A stretch of DNA of 64,000 nucleotides from Gautieria morchelliformis. Taxonomy: Eukaryota; Basidiomycota; Agaricomycetes; Gomphales; Gomphaceae. Of the stretch, positions 63,201 through 64,000 are shown piece after piece; the first letter of the stretch is position 1; the number at the start of each line of letters is the position of its first letter. The stretch is from positions 62,001 through 126,000 of the forward strand of contig WHVA01000302.1 in NCBI GenBank assembly GCA_015179125.1, given 5' to 3'. The notes under the pieces are model-generated. The model searched no databases, had not been told where the DNA came from, and saw nothing but the letters and a program-made list of their open reading frames with translations. The translations under genes and the position numbers were made by a program.

Positions 63201-64000
63201 AAGGAACTGATTGCATAATCAGACACCCGGCCGTTAGAGCTCGTAGTCGTCATAGGCTATCAAATATTTCACGGATACTTATCCCTCCAGGACTGACAGA
63301 TCCAAAAATCATGAGGGACACCCGGTAACGGCTCGTGCACGAAAAATATCGGAACCAATGATATACAGCCCGAATAGATAGATAGAAATGTAGATACTGT
63401 ACAGTATCCGACATTCGAAACAGAATTTTCCTTCTACCCTAGGAGATCATCGCGGCCATCCGCAAACATACGCGACCCTGCCAGCTTGGTGCACCTGCCG
63501 ACTCGTTAGAACAGGGTTTGCGAGAGATCGTAACGATTCGGGTGCCCACCATCTGTAATATCACTACATAAAGGTCACCTCACGAGACCCACTCGCTCCG
63601 TACAACTGACCCATCCGGCTGTCTGACGAACTCATACTGGTGTACGACCAGTTTCCCACGTCGGACCCGGCGTCCCGCGGCTCCGCCTCTCCCCCGTCTC
63701 TGCTCGCCGTGGTCCCTCGTGTTGACCAGCGGCATAGAAATTCTCCATGGCTCTGAGCTCAAATCGAGCTCGGAGTCCATGGAGGTAAAATGTTGTATGG
63801 TTTTGCGAGGGCTGCTGCCCCCGCGAGCTGTCTGGCCTTGCGCCTTCCCGCTCTTTCCCTTCACTCTGGCCTTCGCCTTTGGTGCTGCCCGTCGATGGTC
63901 CCGTCGAGCCGGCACTGTGGCGGGGATTGGGTGCGGCGGGTTCACCGTGCCCGTGCGTGGCCTAGGCTGTAGCCGGGGTAGTGGGGCGGGGATGGGGAGC
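60230..64000 (-). repeat. 4-kb dispersed repeat, copy 3 (runs off the window)
   Basis: Collinear with copy 2 from 53700, and from 61058 also with copy 1. It continues to the window end within the Pro-rich N-terminal exon. In some positions it keeps the sense codon where copy 1 has a stop (CGA at 62874-62876 versus TGA at 43860-43862). Confidence 0.85.
63580..64000 (-). CDS. N-terminal exon of the repeat-borne gene, copy 3 (partial)
   Basis: The frame is open from the window edge to 63580: APKAKARVKGKSGKAQGQT, then MDSELDLSSEPWRISMPLVN, then FVRQPDGSVVRSEWVS. The ATG expected from copy 1 lies outside the window. A reading identical in plan to 44561-45109. Confidence 0.45.
   Translation of the reverse strand, partial: LPIPAPLPRLQPRPRTGTVNPPHPIPATVPARRDHRRAAPKAKARVKGKSGKAQGQTARGGSSPRKTIQHFTSMDSELDLSSEPWRISMPLVNTRDHGEQRRGRGGAAGRRVRRGKLVVHQYEFVRQPDGSVVRSEWVS

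Noticed and set aside
1..64000. tRNA, rRNA and riboswitch genes
   Set aside because: I found no cloverleaf with T-loop and anticodon features, and no rRNA-like blocks, when reading the window. A tRNAscan/Infernal run would be needed to exclude them fully.

Overview
The window looks like transposon-dense intergenic DNA from a filamentous basidiomycete, probably an Agaricomycete. I base this on short GT-AG introns (about 50-80 nt), a TNP2-type CACTA transposase, a Tad-like LINE, Ty3/gypsy and Ty1/copia elements, many solo LTRs, and a decayed laccase-type multicopper oxidase. A Rhizoctonia-like genome is possible but I cannot prove it. I see no rRNA, tRNA, CRISPR or bacterial-style operon. Almost every coding region is truncated, frameshifted or stopped, so most calls below are pseudogenes or mobile elements.

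Layout. 0-1 kb: a decayed HNH-nuclease-like gene. 1.27-10.24 kb: a minus-strand gypsy remnant whose LTR (A1) has been entered repeatedly, giving a stack up to five insertions deep (A1 > B1 > Helitron-like insert > B2 > C1), most levels with exact 5-bp target duplications. 10.2-14.8 kb: a decayed CACTA/TNP2 transposase gene. 15.1-20.5 kb: LTRs B4, C2 and D2 plus a CACTG-ended MITE inserted in one or two lineage-type genes of unknown function. 21-22.2 kb: solo LTR E and a 21-bp coding minisatellite. 23.4-25.3 kb: truncated copia. 25.3-29.5 kb: truncated gypsy (family F) with both reverse-transcriptase catalytic aspartates changed to asparagine. 29.5-34.3 kb: a LINE cut by two B-family LTRs. 35-40.3 kb: an almost intact, recent copia element with apparently identical LTRs. 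41.8-45.5, 53.7-58.0 and 60.2-64.0 kb: three copies of a roughly 4-kb repeat carrying an unidentified minus-strand gene. 45.8-46.9 kb: a CACTA deletion derivative. 47.8-48.6 kb: laccase pseudogene. 49.13-52.02 kb: a complete non-autonomous family-F LTR element without pol, whose whole length is studded with short perfect hairpins. 52.1-53.6 kb: a second LINE relic.

How the parts relate. The same LTR families recur as layers of different age: A and B each appear both as host and as guest in one stack. Gypsy F (25.3 kb) and the pol-less element (49.1 kb) share gag sequence and LTR architecture, so the small one is best read as a derivative that needs proteins from a complete relative. Many nonsense codons are CGA to TGA, which suggests CpG decay of silenced repeats. 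The most unusual structure is the hairpin-packed element at 49134-52019, whose LTR hairpins sit at matching places in the diverged relative but with different stem sequences.
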